64,000 nucleotides of DNA from Verticillium longisporum (Eukaryota > Ascomycota > Sordariomycetes > Glomerellales > Plectosphaerellaceae). The stretch lies in the NCBI GenBank assembly GCA_019188255.1, contig JAETXT010000009.1:1488001-1552000 (forward strand), given 5' to 3'. The notes beneath the pieces are model-generated. The model saw only the letters and a program-made list of their open reading frames with translations. It ran no database searches and had not been told where the DNA came from. The number at the start of each line of letters is the position of its first letter. Position 1 is the first letter of the stretch. Below, one piece after another: positions 11,913-25,231 of the stretch. The position numbers were made by a program, and so were the translations under genes.

Positions 11913-14900
11913 CTAGGGTCGCTCCGGTCGGCTCTTGCTCTTCGATGGCTCGCCGACATCGCCGACCCCTTCTTCGACGTCAAGCCGCTTGCGCCAGTCG
12001 GCCAGACTCTCGCTGAGCCCGATGCCACCCTCATCGTCGCGCCGAGCGGGCGCCGCAACCGTGTCAAAGTCGAACGTGTTGCTGAGACGGTAGTTCTTGT
12101 TCGTGGCCTCCCAATGCGTGCGCAGCGTCTCGAGCTCCGTGGCAAGATTGTCGAGGGCGGTGCTATTGCGCGCGTCAATGCCACCGCTGTTGCGTTCCCC
12201 TCCTGGGACGGTGCCGCCATAGGCGCTCTCGGCATCGGAGCTCTCCTGGCGCGTGTGGCCTGGGTTGGGGACGCCGTTTGTCGGGCCCGAGATTGTCAGC
12301 TCCGAGGTCATGCTTGGTGCTTGACGGCTGCGGCGTCGGTAGTTGTCCACCGAAGTTTCCACCTGGTCAAGTAGCAGAGACACCTTCTGCTCGGCATCTT
12401 GTGCACGACGCTCTAGGAGAGAATTTTCTTGCTGCAACTGCTCAAGATCACGACGACTCGTCGTCAAGGTTCGCGACGTCTCCTCACTGCTCTCGAGGGC
12501 CGTGTCTCGCTGCGTGCGTGCCTCCTCGAGCTCCTTCTTGACAGCCATGAGCTGCTGTTCCAGTTGAGCTCCAGACACGCAGACCTCCTCCTGCAGCGAA
12601 TTGATCTTCTGGTGCAGCGCGTCTCGCTCTGTCTCCCAGTCGGCAGGTGCGGCGTCGGAAGGCGCAGCTTGAACCCGATCCTCAAGATCTTCAACTTCCG
12701 ATTTGAGACGCGCGTTTTCAGTCTTGTAGCGAGCAAGCTGCTCCTTAAGCTGCTTGAGCATCTTCTCCGTGCCCTTGACGTAGTGGACGGCCGACTGGTA
12801 GTCGTTTTCAAGCTGCGACAACTTCTCCCGGTACGCATTCTCGGTTGCTTCCAGATGGCTGGCATTGCGTTGCGTGTTGTCCTCGTGGTTCGATGCCGCC
12901 GCATGAAGCTGATCTTCCAGCTCGCGGATTCGGGCTTGTTCAGGCGAGTTCCCACGGGGACTGCCCACACTGCGGGAGCGTGGCATGCCATTCGGGCTGA
13001 TCCCGCGTTCGATCAAAATGTCCTTCAGAGTGTTGTGCTGGACGCTCATGGCGTTGGTCTCGAGCTGTTGGTTCTGAAGCTGGTGTTTGAGGTCCGAGTT
13101 GAGAGCCTGTAGGGACTGAGTGTCACGGAGGGCAGCCTGGAGCTGTCGGCGAATTGCCACGCCCTCGCGGCTGGACTGCTCTTGGTAAACCTCAAGGCCT
13201 GCAATACGCTCCTCGGCGGAGCGAAGTTTATCAGCTGCCATGTCTGCCTCCTGTTGATACTTCTTGACCAGTGCATTGGACGCGGCAAGCTGGCCCTGGA
13301 GAGCCGCGAGGCGATCTGAGTCTGCCTTGCTTCCACCGCCGACATCCCGTGTAGAAAGCTTCTCAAATCCAGCCATCACAGCCTGGCGGTGAGTCCTTGC
13401 TTCTTGGGCATGTTTCTCCGAGATCTCCTCGGCATCGCGGAGACGTTGTGTGACAGCCACCAGCTCAGCCGTGCGAGCCTCGTGTTCAGCCTTGAGCTTG
13501 GTGAATTTGCCGTCAATCTTCTCCCGCAGCGTACGTTCCTCGTCCAGCTTACGTTCGAGGAGCAGTTTCATTTCGGCAGAAGCAGCCACAGCCTCTCGCA
13601 GCGAGTCAAATGTTTGGTTTTGCTCCTTGGAGTTGCCGATGGAATCCGTGTACTTGGTTTGGAACTCATCCTTCTCCACTTGCAAGAGTTGCATCGCTGC
13701 TGTGACCTCGGCAAACTTAACGGATTGCTCGCGCGCCTCGCGCTGAATCATGTGCAGTTCAGCTTTGAGACGCTCCAACTCGGGCGAGTTCATCGTCTTG
13801 TACGTCTCCAGCTCGGCCATGCGCTTCTGGGAAGCGTTGGCAGTATCATCGGCTAGCTGGCGAGCCCGTTTCTCGGCCTCGAGTTCGGTCTTCATGGTCT
13901 CCAGTTGGGCCTGCAGGCTCTTCTGGTAGTTGAGAGCGGCAGCAAGCTTCTTGCTGATCTCGTTTGAACGGTCATCGGCATCGCGATCCGAATCGAGCTG
14001 TGGGGTGCTGGCCGTGCTGCCGCCCATGTGCGCAGCGAGCTTGGCGCGTGAGTATACAGCTTCTTGAATGGCAGCGTCACGCTGCTTTTCGGCCTCGGCA
14101 ATCTGCTTGGCCGCGAGGATCGCCTGTTTGTCAACGGCGCTTTGGACGCTTGCAAGCTCGGTGCGCATTGCCAACAAAGCCTCAATCAACGGCTTGTCTT
14201 CGTCATCGAACGTTTCCGTAGCCCGGCTATCCAGGACAGGACTGAGCGTTGCGTTGGGCACGTAGCCGGCCTTGCGGGCGAGCTCCAGCTCAGATGCGTA
14301 CCAGGCGTTCCGGTTACGCGAAGAGTCGAGCTCCTTGAGCAAGACGACGGTCTGCGAGTTTCGTCCTGATGACCTTCGAGACAGAGGGTTGCTTGGTTGG
14401 CGGGTCGGTGGAGGGGGCGAGGCGGCTCGAGGCGCTTGCTGAACTGGTTGCGCCTGAGTTTGTGTTTGCTGCACCTGCTGTTGGACTGGCTTCATACTGG
14501 GCTCGGCCGTGCTGTCGACAGACCCTTGAGATCGGTTGCCCTGCCGAGACCTTGACTTGATAAGCTCTGCAGGAGTGGGCTCCGACTTTGAGCCTGTTCG
14601 CACGACTTGTTGTGTGGGTGTCCGCCTTCCATTGACGATTGGCGATTCAACCTCCTTTGCCACGTCTCGAGTCACGGGTGATTGTCGCGTTGAGCCGATC
14701 TGAGGAGAAGAGTTTGTGGCTTCACGCTCCGTCGAGGGGCCACGGCTCCTGATTAGGTTCGAAGTCTGCACAGTGGGCTTGGCTGGCGTGGGGCCTTGCG
14801 GTGGAGGACCGGCGGGAGGCGACGGCCCAGCGCCGCGAGGTAGTCTCGAAGCTGCTGCCACACCTGCGACAACCGAGCCATTGACCTCGGGTGTGCCTGG

Positions 14901-16701
14901 CCCGGCGCGGAAGCCGTTCGGAGGGCTGCTGATCCCGTTAGGATTTTGAGGGCCCCCAGCAGGTCTCCGGAGCTCGGGAGGCCCCTGCGACCCATCTCTG
15001 GATGCCATTTGGCGGGTTGGATTTGTTTCGGCGGCACCGCTGGGTCTCCTGGCTTGCATGCCCTTTTGCGCGTTCTGTTGCTGTTGCTGCAGTTGTTGCT
15101 GCTGTTGTGCCTGAGCATCATTTGGGTATCTAATCTTGGTCGTGTCCAGTGTGTAGACAATGCCAAGGTCGCCAGCATTGACAGGGGCAGAACTCGGTTC
15201 TCCACCAACAACCACAACCTGCTTCCCAACGGTGGTCATGCTGTGGCCGGATCGCGGCGATGGCGACGGCCCCATGTTTTGAAAGGTGTACCATCGGCGC
15301 GAGGTTATCCTGAAGGCAGCCAGATCGCCGAGGTCAGCTCCCTCTTCCGTCCGGCCTCCAAAGATGTACATGACATCGTCAACGACGGTAGCGGCGTGCC
15401 CCTCGCGCGGGACGGGGATATATCCTATACAATCCATCTGTGACCACTCATTGAGTGCGGGATCATAACACCAGACGTCGTTAAACCACTGGTAGCCGTT
15501 GGTGCCGCCAAAGCTAAGTAATGATCAGTCTTATTTCTCTCTTCACGGCCGCTGGGCGACTTACAGGTACATCTTGTCGTTGTAAGTTATTACCGAGTGG
15601 TTCGTTCGCGCAGGAGGGACCTGGCCGGGAGGAGGGCCTCCGCTGTCGCTGTTCTGGATGAGCAGTTCCCATCGGTTGTTGGGCATCTGTAACTGGTTGA
15701 GATCGAAAGCAGACAGGTCGTTCATGAAGTAACCCTCAACCTGTCCACCAAAGACGTAGATCTTGGAACCAAGGATATTGAGCGAGTGACCGTAACGTCC
15801 TGAGGGACGGGGCCCTGAAGGCAGAGCTCGTGACCATTGTCTTGTGGCTGATCTGTTGTCAGTACAAAGCGGCGCACAACGGGCGAGTCAACAGGCTGTG
15901 GGGAGCTTACAAGTATTGAGCAGGTACAGGGTCTCGTCGAGGACGTCGGTTTCCTCCACCTTGGTATCTCCTCCGTAAACAATGAATGCGTTACCAACAA
16001 GAAGACTCGAGTGACCGACACGAGGACCAGGGCCTTCGGCTGTCGTTGCCAGGGGATAGCAAGCCATGGTCTGGCCGGCCTCGATCATCCACAAATCTCC
16101 CTTGACCGTCGAACTGTTGATCAGCCCGCCCATCAAGTAGATGTCGCCCTCCTTCGACGCCACCGAGTTGACAGCGGCGCCATACCTCGGGAAAGGAGGA
16201 GGGTGTGCAGATGTATATGTCAGGCGTCGTTGCGACCAAGGGTACAGGGCAGAGTTTGGGTTCTGCTGTTGTGGTGGTGGCTGTTGCGTCTGTTGCAGGG
16301 GTTGCTGCTGAGGCTGCGACTGCATCTGTGGACTGTTGCGAAACTGCGCAGTCAAGGATTAGTACACACGATGCTGTCCAGATGCCCGACACAATGCGAA
16401 AATTGTGTGAAGAAAATCATGTGCCCATGGGGAAACTCACCGGCAAATCGCTGGGCGCAGACGGCGCCTGGTCGACACTGGGCCCTCGTTGGCGGCCGAG
16501 TGCTTGGTCTGGGCTTCCTACGCTGCCCTCCTCGCCGAACGAGTTCATGCTGCCGGTTGGGGTCGATCGTTGTGCGGCAGCCTTTTCGTCCTTGGCCACT
16601 CTGGCGCTGGCGCTCTGAATCGAGCCCTGGGACCCCGAGGTGCCATCGCGACTGGCGAGAGCCCGGTCCTGGTTCTTCTTCGACTTGAACAGGAACGCCA
16701 T
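11913..16701 (-). CDS. kelA: Kelch-repeat cell-end marker, KelA/Tea1 type
   Basis: Tea1/KelA ride microtubule plus ends to the growing tip and help fix the polarity axis. Four exons, 16701-16441, 16343-15911, 15847-15565 and 15513-11913, join in phase to 1525 residues. Introns are 97, 63 and 51 bp. The N-terminus MAFLFKSKKNQDRALASRD is typical of fungal KelA. Kelch blades (paired Gly: DIYLMGGL, FIVYGGD, IYVFGGQ, MYIFGGR, VVVVGGE) span about residues 120-440. A Pro/Gln/Ser-rich linker follows (about 460-750), then a long coiled coil (about 760-1400), as in Tea1. The C-terminal end (SLADWRKRLDVEEG) is conserved in the family. The neighbouring kog1 diverges from a 3.7-kb intergenic region. All four exons are free of frame breaks. 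Confidence 0.93.
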
Positions 16702-18282
16702 GATGACAGGCTAACCACGCGCAAGCGACGAGGCAACGACCGAGGACAAGCTGTGGGTGCGCAACCACTCAGTGACAGTGAAGTTGATGATGTTTGCTCT
16801 GTGTTCGGGTGGTGTAACGACAAGACTGGCGCTCGGGCGACAGAGTGCAGGTCGTTGTCGTCCGGGGGGTGGAAGCAGCTGGAAGCTCGCGCTCGTCGCC
16901 TGAGGGGGGGAAGGTGCTAGTCGGCTGTGGAGGTGGAAGCGGGATCGGGAGCAATGCTGATGCAGGAACGCCGAATGGAGTCGGGACCCGAGTTTGCTGG
17001 TGGGTGGGGTCGCATCGATGGTCAGGGCAGGGAACAGTTCGCGATGTTCGACCTCGTCATGTTTTTTTCCTCGGTGCGTCGGCCGTCGAAGGGATGCAGC
17101 CGGGGCTGGCGAAAAGAATGTTGGGTCGGTTGGTGGATTACGGGGGCTGGGTTAGGGGCTGGTTGTTCGTCGCGCGACTTGTGAGCCCAAGGCGTCGCAG
17201 TATCGTCAAAGTCGTCAGGAGGATACTAGGATTATGCGGAGAGTCGAGATACAGATGCGAGACTTCATCAACAGGCCGTCGCGCCTTCGGTCAACCTTCT
17301 TGTCGTGGTTGGGAACCTGATGATGTCGACGCAGGCTTGACAAAAATTGGGAGGTGAGGATGGGTGGACGGACGGCTGGGGGGGACTTGTCTTGGTGCAC
17401 TTCGAGGCTCCTTGCCAGTTTCGGGGGGGTGGGTGCTGTGTGCTGGTCCACTGGCTACTGGCTGATGGCCTGCCGTGCCTGGTCCCATTTCCTCCATTTC
17501 CTGGGGGCGAGATACCTAAGGCAAGGCACTGAGATGCGCTGTGCTGCAACGCTGCCGGGCCGTTCACACAGGCGTCACGGCCAATGAGAGCCGTTTGTGA
17601 CACCAGCTGATGGGTCGACTGCCAAGCAGAAACATTTTTAGGGGGAACAGGGTACCGCAGTGGACCACCCACCAAGCCACCAAGTTGGCGCCTGTTCTGC
17701 ACCTCTGAAGTGGGCTGCGTGCGAGGGGGGGGGCGCGGGGGGGCTGGCAGCAGTAGGTACTCAAGGGGTACCAAAGCTGTCACATGCACCCTAACAGTCT
17801 CGCAAGTCTTTGACATGTCCTGCTCCCTCCCATCCACTCATCGTGGATTCCCGTCCCTTATGCAGGTCTCCGGCTTCAGGGGCTGACGGATGGAGGGTGA
17901 GGCGTAAAGGCCACACGAGGCACACGCCCAGCAAACTCAACGAAGATGCCGACAGATGTTACAATGGGTCTCCGATGAATAGCGATGAGCAAAATGACAT
18001 TCCACGTTAGGGTGACGTTGCCATCCTCGATCGTCATCTCGGTGCCTGACGAGGACACGGCAAGTTGATAATGCTGGGTGATATCACAAGGGGGGTGTCA
18101 ATGCGCCGCGCGCGACTCGACGAACATATTTTGGGTCGCGCGCATCTTTGAGGTGATTTCCCAGCGAACATCGTACAGCAAAGTAAATAGGGGCCCAACC
18201 GCGGGTCACCGCGGGTCACCTGTCACGGCTTGGTGCATGGCCCATTCGCAGGGCGACGATCAGCTCAGAGCAGGCGGCCCTG
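16702..18282. other. 5' flank of kelA, no supported gene
   Basis: The probable leader and promoter of kelA lie here. G-rich and C-rich tracts occur at 17390-17430 and 17720-17750. Several frames of 60-190 codons overlap on both strands, but none carries a domain or consistent codon bias. Confidence 0.5.
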
Positions 18283-18557
18283 CAAGCTGTTGACAGAAAA
18301 TCTGGCACTCTAAAAATCGGGCACTCATATCTAGCAACTAGTCATTCGACCCTCCATAGCTACCACATCCCTCATCCGTTGCGGCATTGAATCAATCCAG
18401 TGATCAACATGTTCTGGATTTATCCACAAAGGTGGCAGCCCCTAGGATCCTAAATTTGTAGCTGTATTATGGTGTGGAAAATCGGTCATTTTGGTGGTTG
18501 TAGTGGTGTTGTTAGGTGAAGGATTTTAAGAGTGCCAGATTTTCTGTCAACAGCTTG
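18283..18557. mobile_element. Short non-autonomous inverted-repeat element (MITE-like), 275 bp
   Basis: The two ends are inverted copies of each other over 36 bp with one mismatch. Both begin CAAGCTGTTGACAGAAAATC when read inward and continue through TGGCACTCT, a mismatch and AAAATC. The element is flanked on both sides by CCCTG (18278-18282 and 18558-18562), consistent with a 5-bp target duplication. The interior has no open frame of useful size and no transposase. Just inside the left end, a second copy of the word AATCGGGCACTC forms a subterminal direct repeat. The superfamily is undetermined: TA (Tc1/mariner), 3-bp (Harbinger) and 8-bp (hAT) duplications do not fit. Confidence 0.85.
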
Positions 18558-20387
18558 CCCTGGTACTGCTTGGCAAAGGGGAGAGAGACAGAGAGCGAGA
18601 GATAGAGATTTGCAGACGGATGACTCGTGCCTCCGTTTCCCAACAGGTCATCATGTTTCTTTGTCGCCTGTTCTGTTCCATTTGAGACCTGTCTTTGCCG
18701 AGAAGAAAAGATCCTTGACGGCATCAATGTCTGTCGGTTCGTCTGACCCTGGACGATGGCAGGTCCCCTGGATCCTCCGCCTCGCCTGAATGTCAATTTC
18801 CAGAACATCCATCAGTGGACTCTCTGGACACGAAGCCGGGCCGCCCCCCATTTCATCATCTTCAGGTGAGGGAATGAGAAAGCGCCTTGCCGACACCCCC
18901 TGTAGACTGCATGCAGGTACGCTGGCCAGCAGCATTGGTATCGTACCTAAAAGTAGTAAGGGAACTGCGCGCGCGGCATGACCCACCAATGCGCAGGAGA
19001 CTAGGTGCAGGAGACTGGCACAGGAGAGGGGAAACTAATTCACCGTCGGTGGAGGGCCAAAGGAAAAATAGTGATAAAAAAAGAAGCATGTCCCAAGCTC
19101 CGGGAAAAAAAGAAAGCGTGCTGGCTTGAATTGCTTGACTGCTGCCGACATGATATGAGCGAGGGAGAAAGAAAGATGGGGAAACGAGACGACATTATTG
19201 ACTAAAAGCGCTATGCGACCAACCATTTTGATCGATCGTGTCAAAGCCCACCAACATGGTTGCATCGGAACCCGTCTGCCACGAGGTGGTGCGTTTCATC
19301 TTCTTTTTGTATGGGGGGAAGGGTTACAATCTGCGGACACAGGCCAGCGGGGCCCGTTGCCCGCTCTGCCCGCTCATCGTCCGTGATGCCTGGTACCTTT
19401 ATCTAAGGTATTCATCACTGATTATGGCATTCGGCTCTGGGCTCTTGGAGTGTGTCATGGAAACGCGTTTCTCCTGTTTGCATGTTGTTTACCATGCAAG
19501 ACAGCTCAACTGCCGTGACCAACGCCATCTTGTTCCACTCATTTGACACTTTCGCTGGTAGCCTTCTAGCGGCTAAGCCAGAAGACCTACAATGAAGCAG
19601 GTTCGGCATCTATATGAACCCCGTCCGTGGACCAGGCTCGGCAGACCAGTTGTTCTCGGGACCTTGGGACGATGTTCGTCGTTCGAAAAGCTACCTACTC
19701 AGCTGCAGGTAAGGTGCTGGATCCAGAGATGCTCAGCGAATACGCTTCCATCTTGGGAGCTTTTTACCTCACCTGCCTTAGGTACCTAGGTACTTGAGGT
19801 AAGGTACGCAGCAGTGCTGTCTCGCGACGACCCAGCAAATCACACGGAGGCCGTTGGTCATGACATCTCCTGCATGGTGTTGATCTGTTCTGTTGAATTG
19901 AGAAGCATGATGCTAGGGATTTGAGGATCGCGCTTCAAGTGGATTAGCAAGTCGGGTCGAACAGGTAGTTGCGCAGTGTCGAATGACCCGAAAATGTAAA
20001 GATCAGATTGCCATCACTGGAATGGAACCTCCATGCCGAATCGCGCTGTGCACACGCTTCGTGAGTATCTGTCAGTGCATAACCGGTTATCCCATATACG
20101 CAGCAAAACATAGCTGTGGGGTAGTAATGAGGTGCACTGCCATGCCGAAAGCTGAACCGAAGCAGCCTAGTACGCTGTGCCTGCCCAGGTGAACCCGGTC
20201 AACTCTACTGCGACCAAATTCGCGTCTGCCGCCTGAAGCTCAACGACACTCGGTCACATCCAGCCTGTATTCGCCCCACGACGGACCCTCGCCCATCCGC
20301 TCAAAAGCATTCTCCAGGCGGACGATGATGGCGCTTGCCACCTCAGCTCAGTCAGCACACCACAGATAGAAGCCCCCGCGCATCGCC
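18558..20387. other. 5' flank of kog1, no supported gene
   Basis: This is intergenic sequence upstream of kog1. It contains a purine-rich stretch (19060-19190) and a GGTACCTAGGTAC palindrome cluster at about 19770-19806. No frame has a recognisable domain. Confidence 0.5.
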
Positions 20388-23300
20388 ATGGGAGCCGCAA
20401 CAGGCAACAGCGCTCTTGCCGGATCCCCGAACCAGCACACCCCGAAGCCATCCTCGACCTCAAACCAGCCGCGACAACAGCAGCGACGGCAACAGCCCAC
20501 GCCGAATCACTACCAGGCCAACGGCCTATCCACAAGTGCTGCGGATGTGACAATGGCGACTCAAGCTCCGCGTTCGAACGGCATACATACCCATTTGGGC
20601 GGCCCGGAGCTGAGCAAGATGCAACGACCGAGATCACCCTTGACTCTCAATCAGCGATCTAATACCCACACTGGTCTCGAGACCCCCGATGCGGGCCCGA
20701 CAAGTGCACCCGGAGATAATACAAGCAGGATATGGGGCCTGGGGGCTTTGCGCACCATCGCAACCCTGGACAAGGCAGCAACGGACAGCCAAGGCGACAG
20801 CAGCCCAAACCGCTGCTCCTCCGTACAAGGAGCGAGTTTGGCGTTCGACCAAACGATTCTGACCAGTCAGATGAGGAAATACCGCAATGGGGCGCGAGGC
20901 ATGGCTTCGACGAGCTCTACGAATCGCAGCAATTTATGGACAAGCTGGCCAACGTAAGTTTGAACCTCTCTACATGCCTCTCACGGTCAGCCCACCTCAA
21001 CGGACACATCCTGCGTCCTTGTCAAAGCCTGAGAGCTCCTGAAAGCAAGTACGATTATTACTTGCGCGTTGCGAGCGGCGCAAACGAGGCATGGCTGTCA
21101 AGGTTCCATGGTAACGCAGGGTTCACCATGTCGTAGACTTTGGTTTCTGCTTTTCTGTGTTGATCCACCCCTACCCCGATGTCCGCACCGCCGGCTGTCG
21201 TCGGCAGCTGGCAAATCCATGGAGATCTGTGTCAAAAAAGATATCTATGCATACTGGGCCAGGGGGGTTCGCCGCTAGACGACGCATTTGTTAACGTTTC
21301 CTTATAGAACTGGTACATGTACTGGACCGACAAGCGCCACGAGTCGACGGGTAAGCCAAAAGCGTCGTCTCACGAACTTCAGGACTGGCGCATGCGCGAC
21401 CGACTCAAAACAGTGTCAGCTGCGCTTGCTGTGTGTTTGAACATATCGGTGGAACCGCCAGACCAACTGAGAACGAACCCCGGGGCCAAGTTAGAGGCAT
21501 GGACGGACCCTTACCATCCTGCCCCCAAAAGGCTTTGGAAAACATAGGAAAACAACTCCAGAGCCAGTACGAAACACTCGCAATCCGGACGCGGTACAAG
21601 CAATATCTGGATCCGTCGGTTGAAGAGACCAAAAAGTTCTGTGTGTCCTTGCGGAGAAACGCCAAAGATGAGCGAGTTCTCCTCCACTACAACGGACACG
21701 GCGTACCCAAACCAACCGCAAGCGGAGAGATCTGGGTCTTTAATAAGAATTACACCCAGTACATCCCCGTCTCGTTGTATGATCTGCAGCATTGGCTGCA
21801 GGCGCCGACCATCTTCGTTTGGGATTGCTCTGAAGCGGGCAATATCCTCAACAACTACCACCGCTTTGTTGAGAAGCACGAACAAGAAGAAGATGAGCAG
21901 GCTGCTCGGGACTCCAATTACGAGAAGACGGCTTTTCAGCCATACATTCACCTCGCTGCCTGCGGTGTCAAAGAAAACCTACCTACCAATCCTCTCCTCC
22001 CTGCCGATCTCTTCACGGCTTGCCTTACAACACCAATCGAAATGGCTCTGTGGTTCTTTGTGCTGCAAAACCCCTTGAAGACCAACTGCACACCCGAGCA
22101 GGCGAAAAAGCTACCGGGTAGACTCCAAGAGCGTAGAACGCCTCTAGGAGAGTTGAACTGGATCTTCACAGCCATCACGGATACAATTGCATGGACAACC
22201 CTACCTCGACATCTTTTTAGGAAGTTTTTCCGACAAGACCTCATGGTAGCAGCTCTGTTCAGGAACTTCCTGCTCGCACAGAGAGTCATGTCCGTCTACG
22301 GCTGCCATCCCCAGTCATTCCCCGAGCTTCCGGATACCAAGCAGCACCCGCTCTGGGCAAGTTGGGATCTTGCTGTCGACATGGCGCTGGCACAGCTTCC
22401 CATGCTACAAAAGAAAGAGAACGATGGCATCGAATACGAGTATCAAAACTCGACATTTTTCACAGAGCAGTTGACAGCCTTCGAGGTTTACCTCGCAAGA
22501 GGTGATGCCATGTCACAGAAGCCCCGGAGCAGCTGCCCGTTGTCCTGCAGGTCTTGCTTAGCCAGCAACACAGGGTTCGGGCATTGATCCTTTGGGCAGC
22601 TTTCTCGATCTCGGCCCTTGGTCAGTGCAGTTGGCCTTGAGCATCGGCATCTTCCCATACGTTCTGAAGCTGCTGCAGTCGGCTGCAGCCGAGCTAAAAC
22701 CTGTCATGGTCTTCATTTGGACCAGGATTCTCGCAGTCGACATCTCCTGCCAGCAGGATCTCATCAAGGATAACGGCTACAACTATTTTGCCGCTATTCT
22801 GAAGCCTACCGAAGCCCTTCCTGTCTCGAACAGCGACGAGCACAAGGCGATGTGCGCCTTCATTCTTGCTATGCTGTGCAGGGGCTACAAGCCTGGTCAA
22901 CATGTCTGCAATCAGACAGATATCATGACATACTGTCTTGCCCATCTACAGCACCAGGACAACCCCCTACTTCGGCAATGGGCTTGTCTCTGCCTTAGCC
23001 AGCTGTGGAATGACCTCCCCGAGGCGAAGTGGCGGGGCATCAGAGAGAACGCCCCGAGTCAGCTCTCCGTTCTTACCAAAGACCGCTGTCCCGAGGTCAG
23101 GGCTGCAATGTTGCATGCCATGACCACATTCATCGGCATCATCGATCTAACGGACGAGGTTGCGCGGGTCGAAGAATCCATCGCCTGGACGCTACTGGAT
23201 ATGGCGAACGACGGAAGTCCAATGGTTCGCCGTGAGTTCCTTGTCTTCTTGTCTCACTTTATCCTTCGCTTCGAAAGCAAGTTCATTGTCGCTGCTGTAG

Positions 23301-25231
23301 AGCAGCTCCAAGAAGAAAAGGAATATCTTCTATTTCCGCCAGAAATCGACGGCTTGGAGAACAAGATGGGTCTGCATTACACCAGGCAGGAGAACCGCAA
23401 CGTTGATGGAACCATCAAGCCTTCAGCACATGGATTTGCACACAACACTGTCTTTGCCGCTTGTTGGAAGCATGCTCTTATGCTCAACGTCGATCCTCAC
23501 CCTGAGGTCCAGCGCGATGCTACCACCATTGTTGACTACATGCACAACGCGTTGCTCGCGTCTCCTGTCGGTGAGCATGCCCAAGCATTGATGGACGACA
23601 TTCGAAGAAGGGCAAAGCGCGCTTCTGCCAGTAGCCAGCACGCTGCTAATAATAGGCATGGCGTTCTCGGTGCATCACCATCGTCCACAAACGCTCCACT
23701 GCCGTCCCCAGGGCTCCTGCGTAGGACCGCGAGCTACCTGTTCACCGGTATGTTTGGAGCGAACGGAGCTATGGAGCCCGGAAGAACCATGAACCAAAGC
23801 AACCCCGTCCCTTCTTCGCCTGGTCTCCCTCGGAGTGCCTCTCAAAAGTTCCGAGGGCCTGAGCTGGCTTCCGCTCCTCCAGACCAGATCGATCAGACCA
23901 ACTACTCCAAATACCACACAGCCAACGAGCCCGTATCCGGCGGCTACGAAGAGCGCAGCATGAAGGAAGTTCCGTCGCTCCCTCTTCGCAGCACCTTCCT
24001 AGATTGGTCTGTGGAATACTTCCGTGAGCCTCAAATGAAGCCGAGTGAGTCAGATGAGCCAGGAAGTACAGAGTACAACGAGCGCCTTTGGAGAAGGTCT
24101 CGCAACGAGACGATTCTCCAAGACACCCAGCCTCTGAAGCAATATGCCGGCAGCCACAAGTGGGACAATCAGGTTCGACTGATCAATAATGGCGCCCAAC
24201 CTGCCAAGATGACTTTCCATCAATTCGAAGACCAGCTTGCGGTGGCAGATAACGGCAACACCGTGTATGTCTGGGATTGGAAGAAGCAGTCACGTCTCAG
24301 CAAGTTCTCCAACGGCAACCCCGAGGGCTCCAAGATCAGCGACATGAAGTTCATTAATGAGGATGATCAAGGTTTCCTCATGACGGGATCCTCTGATGGT
24401 GTCATCAGAGTGTACCGAAATTACGATTCAGACGAGCAGGTCGAACTGGCGTCGTCCTGGCGCGCCCTTACGCACATGGTACCCAGTACTGTAAACTCAG
24501 GCATGGTGTTTGACTGGCAACAGGCGACTGGTCACGTGCTGGTAGCTGGTGATGTTCGCGTCATTCGAGTGTGGTCGGCGGCCTCAGAGACGTGTGTCAT
24601 GGACATACCTGCCAGATCCGGCTCGTGTGTCACCTCCCTGACGTCTGATCAAATGACGGGCACAACACTTGTGGCCGGATTCGGTGATGGCGCGGTCCGC
24701 GTATTTGATACCCGTCTCAAGGTCCAAGAGTCGATGGTGAAGAAGTGGAAGGACGACACGGACAGGCAATGGATCAAGAGTGTCCACATGCAACGTGGAG
24801 GCCAGAGAGAGCTCATCAGCGCTAGCCGCAACGGCAAGGTAAAGCTATGGGACATACGCATGGACAAGCCCCTTCACACATTCCAAACGACGAAGGACCC
24901 ACGAGATACTGTGCGGACGGCCAGTACTCATGAGCATTTGCCCGTGTTTGCTGTGTAAGTCTGGGAGCTCACAATTTCTTCTGGTTCCCTACTAACGTCG
25001 AGTCACAGCGGCACATCAGCCCGACGTGTCCAGGTCTTCAACTTTGACGGTCAAGAGCTATCTGAGATGGAGCCGTACTCCAGTTTCCTCCAACAAAATC
25101 GAGGCCTTCCCATCTCCGCTACGGCTTTCCATCCTCACAGACCCATTTTGGGCACTGCTGCTAGAGGCGATCATCACATCAATCTCTTTACTTGCGAGAA
25201 TGCAGAGATGTTACAGCCTCGCTCCTACTAA
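20388..25231 (+). CDS. kog1: KOG1/raptor, TORC1 scaffold (four apparent one-base deficits)
   Basis: Raptor binds TOR kinase and presents substrates in TORC1. Exons are 20388-20953, 21308-24954 and 25009-25231. The N-terminal linker is Gln/Pro-rich. The caspase-like RNC domain follows (LLLRTRSEFG, FMDKLANNWYMYWTDKRHES, HYNGHGVPKPT, WDCSEAGNI, about residues 160-560), then HEAT repeats (LDLGPWSVQLALSIGIFPYV onward) and a C-terminal WD40 propeller from about 1140 ending MLQPRSY. The frame breaks at four runs: G5 at 20741-20745, C5 at 21522-21526, C4 at 22522-22525 and T3 at 22591-22593. One extra base at each restores continuous homology, all exon phases and a total of 1479 codons plus stop. Sequence error is more likely than gene death, because this gene is single-copy and essential in studied fungi. 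The start is the first ATG in the frame that avoids an early stop; the 354-bp first intron is long for this window. Confidence 0.9.
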
